Below, in pieces: positions 5,976 to 8,536 of a stretch of 8,536 nucleotides of DNA. Each line of letters starts with the position of its first letter. The first letter of the stretch is position 1. The stretch lies in the NCBI GenBank assembly GCA_027353395.1, contig DAIEHU010000095.1, positions 1-8,536 of the forward strand, read 5' to 3'. The notes below the pieces were generated by a model. The model made no database searches and was not told where the DNA came from. It saw only the letters and a list, made by a program, of their open reading frames with translations. The translations under genes were made by a program, and so were the position numbers. The stretch comes from Desulfobacteraceae bacterium. GTDB taxonomy: Bacteria > Desulfobacterota > Desulfobacteria > Desulfobacterales > Desulfosalsimonadaceae.

Positions 5976-5999
5976 TAATGATATAGAATTATCATTAAT
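5976..5999. repeat. Perfect 9-bp AT-rich inverted repeat downstream of rplI
   Basis: TTAATGATA (5976-5984) and TATCATTAA (5991-5999) are exact reverse complements around a 6-nt loop; a smaller CCGTT-TT-AACGG hairpin (5964-5975) comes directly before it. T-rich sequence follows (6000-6017). Together they may end the rpsF-rplI transcript. The long stem has only one G-C pair per arm, so it may instead be a binding site. Confidence 0.4.
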
Positions 6000-6066
6000 T
6001 CTGATTTTTTGATTTTTCAGGCAGTGCGGCGTACGCCTGTGACGATATTCCGCGCTGTCTGCCTTC

Positions 6067-6092
6067 AAGCCGGCGAGTCTCTGCACCGGCTT
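6067..6092 (+). other. GC-rich hairpin in the rplI-dnaB gap
   Basis: AAGCCGG (6067-6073) pairs with CCGGCTT (6086-6092), a perfect 7-bp stem around a 12-nt loop, followed by only a short T run. It could be a weak terminator or a structured dnaB leader. The remainder of the 182-bp gap (5958-6139) shows no convincing gene. Confidence 0.3.
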
Positions 6093-6139
6093 TACTGCTG
6101 AATGATTTTCTTCGCACGATTTTGCGCACGAGCCATGCC

Positions 6140-7522
6140 ATGAGCCAGAACAATCCTTCCACCAGCAAACTGCCGCCGCAGAATATTGACGCGGAAGAGT
6201 CCATCATCAGCGCCATACTTCTGGACAATTACACCCTGCTCAATATCCTGGACATTCTTGCCCCTGAACATTTCTATCGCACCGCTCATCAGAAAATTTT
6301 CGCAGCGATCACCGAAATGTCCCATAAAGGGGAGCCCATCGATCTGGTGACCCTGGCCAATGCCCTGAAAAACAACAATCAGCTTGATGAAATCGGCGGG
6401 GCTGTATACCTGGCAAAACTCATGGATACAGCCCCAATCCCGGCAAACGCGGTACAGTACGCCAAGATCATCCGGGATAACGCCTCGTTGCGGCGGATGA
6501 TCAAAGCCGCCAGCGATATATCCAGCCGGTGCTTTGACAACACCGCCGAAGTCGATGATATTATCGATTACGCGGAAAGCTTGTTGCTGGACATCGCGGA
6601 AAACAAATCCAAGCCCTCCTATTACCATCTGAGCACAGCCGTTGACACCAATATGGATGCTCTGGTGGAACGCCGGGGGAACAAGGTCCTTATCAGCGGG
6701 GTGCCATCCGGATTCAAAAAACTGGACACGCTGACTTCCGGATTCCAGGGCTCGGATCTTATCATTCTGGCCGCCCGGCCGGGAATGGGAAAGACCGCCT
6801 TATCCTTGAATATCATCCGTAACATCGCGGTGGAGGCGGATACACCAGTGCTGTTTTTTTCCCTGGAAATGTCCAAAGAGCAGCTTTCCATGCGGCTTCT
6901 GTGCGCTGAGGCGCGAGTCGATTCCGCAAATGTGCGGAGCGGCTTTTTCAGCGATGAAGAATGGAATAAATTGACGGATGCGGCCTCTGTTTTATCGGCA
7001 GCCCCTATCTATCTCGATGATTCTTCAGAACTGACTTCCCTGGATATCAAAACCAAGGCCCGGCGGCTGAAACTGGAAAAAAACATCGGCATGATCGTGA
7101 TTGATTATCTGCAACTCATGAAACCCAGAACATCCAAAGACCGGAGGGATCTGGAGATTTCCGAGATATCGCGGTCCCTCAAGTCTCTGGCGAAAGAATT
7201 GAATATCCCCATCATCGCCCTTTCCCAATTGAACCGGATGCTGGAACAGCGAAACGACAAACGGCCCCAGTTATCGGACTTGAGGGAATCCGGCGCACTG
7301 GAGCAGGATGCGGATTTGGTGATGTTTATTTACCGGGACGAGGTATACAACAAGGAAGAAAACAATCCGAATAAAGGCGTTGCCGAAATCCATATTGCAA
7401 AACATCGAAACGGCCCCACCGGCATGGCGCCGCTTAGATTTATGGACGCCTTTACCCGGTTTGAAAATCTTGCCTACGGGTTTGAATCCTATGACGCAGG
7501 CAATCTAAAAAATTCCCATTAA
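6140..7522 (+). CDS. dnaB: Replicative DNA helicase DnaB
   Basis: The hexameric helicase unwinds DNA at the replication fork. The 460-residue product has the N-terminal DnaB domain (LPPQNIDAEESIISAILLD at about 11-29, through about 115), a linker, and the RecA-like ATPase domain. Visible motifs are Walker A ARPGMGKT (212-219), the catalytic Glu region FFSLEMS (239-245), Walker B MIVIDYLQLM (318-327), IALSQLNR (359-366) and KHRNGPTG (421-428) with the arginine finger. No intein or insertion interrupts the motifs, and length is normal. The ATG at 6140 places the conserved NIDAEES at the usual distance from the start; a TTG at 6122 would add six residues. Neither start has a good Shine-Dalgarno, so the exact start is uncertain. 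hflX begins 32 bp downstream on the same strand. Confidence 0.96.
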   Translation: MSQNNPSTSKLPPQNIDAEESIISAILLDNYTLLNILDILAPEHFYRTAHQKIFAAITEMSHKGEPIDLVTLANALKNNNQLDEIGGAVYLAKLMDTAPIPANAVQYAKIIRDNASLRRMIKAASDISSRCFDNTAEVDDIIDYAESLLLDIAENKSKPSYYHLSTAVDTNMDALVERRGNKVLISGVPSGFKKLDTLTSGFQGSDLIILAARPGMGKTALSLNIIRNIAVEADTPVLFFSLEMSKEQLSMRLLCAEARVDSANVRSGFFSDEEWNKLTDAASVLSAAPIYLDDSSELTSLDIKTKARRLKLEKNIGMIVIDYLQLMKPRTSKDRRDLEISEISRSLKSLAKELNIPIIALSQLNRMLEQRNDKRPQLSDLRESGALEQDADLVMFIYRDEVYNKEENNPNKGVAEIHIAKHRNGPTGMAPLRFMDAFTRFENLAYGFESYDAGNLKNSH

Positions 7523-7554
7523 CCGAAGGCAACGCCCCGAAAATAGATGCATCC

Positions 7555-8536
7555 ATGAAAAAAGTGTTTGGAAACACCAGCGGCCTTAAGGCGGCCCAGC
7601 TAAACGACATTGAAACCCTTTACCGCTGCAAAATTCCGCCCGAATCCGTGGCCTCGCCCCAGCTCGTAGAAGCGTTATGCCGCCTTTCCCACGACATCCG
7701 CAGACAAATCGGCGTGCTTGCGGAACGCTCCGGCAAAATCGCCTATGTTGTGATCGGAGACCACAAAAGCATCATGCTTCCGGACACCAGCGACTATCCG
7801 GCCCCACCCGGACGTCTGAAGGGGTTGCGCTACATTCATACCCACCTCAAAGAGGAGCCGCTGACCCAGGATGATCTGACAGACCTCGCCCTGCTGCGCC
7901 TGGATCTCATTGCCGCCATTACCCTGAAAGCCGACGGATTTCCCGGCCTGCTTCATCTGGCGGTTCTATCGCCGGATCCGTTTCGTACAACTCCCTGCCG
8001 TGTTTATCCGCCCATGGAACCCGGCGGAGTAGGCTTCCATTCCCTTGAACTGATCAAATCCATTGAAACTGAACTCTCCAAAAAAACCGCTCTCCATGAT
8101 GTGGATTCGGGTATGGAGAGGGCGATACTCATCAGCGTGACCGCTTTTTCCCAAAAAGGCCGGGCGGCGGCTTCCATCACGGAGCTGGCGGAACTGGCCC
8201 GGTCCAGCGATATCCAGGTGCTGGATACCGTCATCCAGTACCGTAAAAAAATAGACCCCCGTTTTCTTTTAGGCATGGGCAAACTCGAAGATTTAAGTAT
8301 TCTGGCCATGCAGCAGGGAGCGACACTCATTATTTTCGATCAGGAGATGAGTCCGTCTCAAGTCAAGGCGATTACGGACCGGATTGATATAAAAGTCATC
8401 GACAGAACCCAACTTATTCTGGATATTTTCGCCCGGCGTGCAAAAACCAGTGAAGGCAAGCTCCAGGTGGAACTGGCCCAACTCCAGTATATGCTGCCAA
8501 GGCTGATTCAACAAAATACGGCTCTGTCCCGGCTTG
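7555..8536 (+). CDS. hflX: GTPase HflX with N-terminal extension, 3' end outside the window
   Basis: HflX binds the large ribosomal subunit and splits stalled ribosomes using GTP. The frame is open from the ATG at 7555 to the end (327 codons); the G domain itself lies beyond the edge. The HflX N-domain is clear: AILISV (190-195), ITELAELARSSDIQVLDTV (208-226), RKKIDPRFLLGMGKLEDL (230-247), IIFDQEMSPSQ (259-269), VIDRTQLILDIFARRAKTSEGKLQVELAQLQY (281-312). Before it lies an extension of about 185 residues starting MKKVFGNTSGL, of a type I recall from other deltaproteobacterial HflX proteins. The extension has RYIHTHLKEEPLTQDDL (92-108), which resembles the metal site of JAMM/RadC-type domains. 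No clear ribosome site is seen; the gene probably follows dnaB in one transcript. Confidence 0.92.
   Translation, partial: MKKVFGNTSGLKAAQLNDIETLYRCKIPPESVASPQLVEALCRLSHDIRRQIGVLAERSGKIAYVVIGDHKSIMLPDTSDYPAPPGRLKGLRYIHTHLKEEPLTQDDLTDLALLRLDLIAAITLKADGFPGLLHLAVLSPDPFRTTPCRVYPPMEPGGVGFHSLELIKSIETELSKKTALHDVDSGMERAILISVTAFSQKGRAAASITELAELARSSDIQVLDTVIQYRKKIDPRFLLGMGKLEDLSILAMQQGATLIIFDQEMSPSQVKAITDRIDIKVIDRTQLILDIFARRAKTSEGKLQVELAQLQYMLPRLIQQNTALSRL

Noticed and set aside
6028..6037. 10-bp palindrome GGCGTACGCC in the rplI-dnaB gap
   Set aside because: It is a single short palindrome with no second copy or flanking signals, expected by chance in a window this size.
6092..6628. 178-codon minus-strand frame opposite the start of dnaB
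   Set aside because: It is antisense to the conserved DnaB N-terminal domain, and its translation matches nothing I know.

Overview
The window looks like a chromosomal segment from a sulfate-reducing or related member of the Desulfobacterota (old Deltaproteobacteria), probably near the Desulfobacterales. This is inferred from three things: the gene order rpsF-rpsR-DUF2232-rplI-dnaB-hflX, the pairing of a TauE/SafE permease with a PEP/pyruvate-binding (PPDK-like) enzyme and a cytidylate kinase-like protein, and the presence of -24/-12 (sigma-54) promoters. Base composition is moderate and even. I see no mobile element, tRNA, rRNA or CRISPR array.

Left part (1-3490, all minus strand). Reading leftward from 3475, the genes are a cytidylate kinase-like protein, a TauE/SafE family permease, a two-helix membrane protein coupled to the permease (3-nt gap), and the first 58 codons of a probable PEP/pyruvate-binding domain protein that runs off the left edge. 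The 328-bp gap 2314-2641 and the 3491-3665 half of the next gap hold two related regulatory regions. Each has, in the same order and at nearly the same spacing, a TTTTACA motif, an 18-bp element TTGAAC(C/T)CCTG(T/C)CTGCAA, an AT-rich IHF-like site and a sigma-54 promoter. This suggests that the permease operon and the kinase-like gene answer to the same enhancer-binding activator, which is not in the window.

Right part (3675-8536, all plus strand). A sigma-70-like promoter and a leader hairpin precede rpsF (S6). Then come rpsR (S18, with cysteines intact), a DUF2232/YybS-type multi-pass membrane protein, rplI (L9), a 182-bp gap with inverted repeats, dnaB (replicative helicase) and the 5' part of hflX (ribosome-associated GTPase, cut by the right edge before its G domain). 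This is a conserved translation/replication cluster. The hflX product has an N-terminal extension of about 185 residues in which I see a JAMM/RadC-like HxH...T-x2-D pattern.

The most interesting signals are the duplicated sigma-54 control module and the JAMM-like N-terminal region of HflX. The remainder is ordinary core genome.
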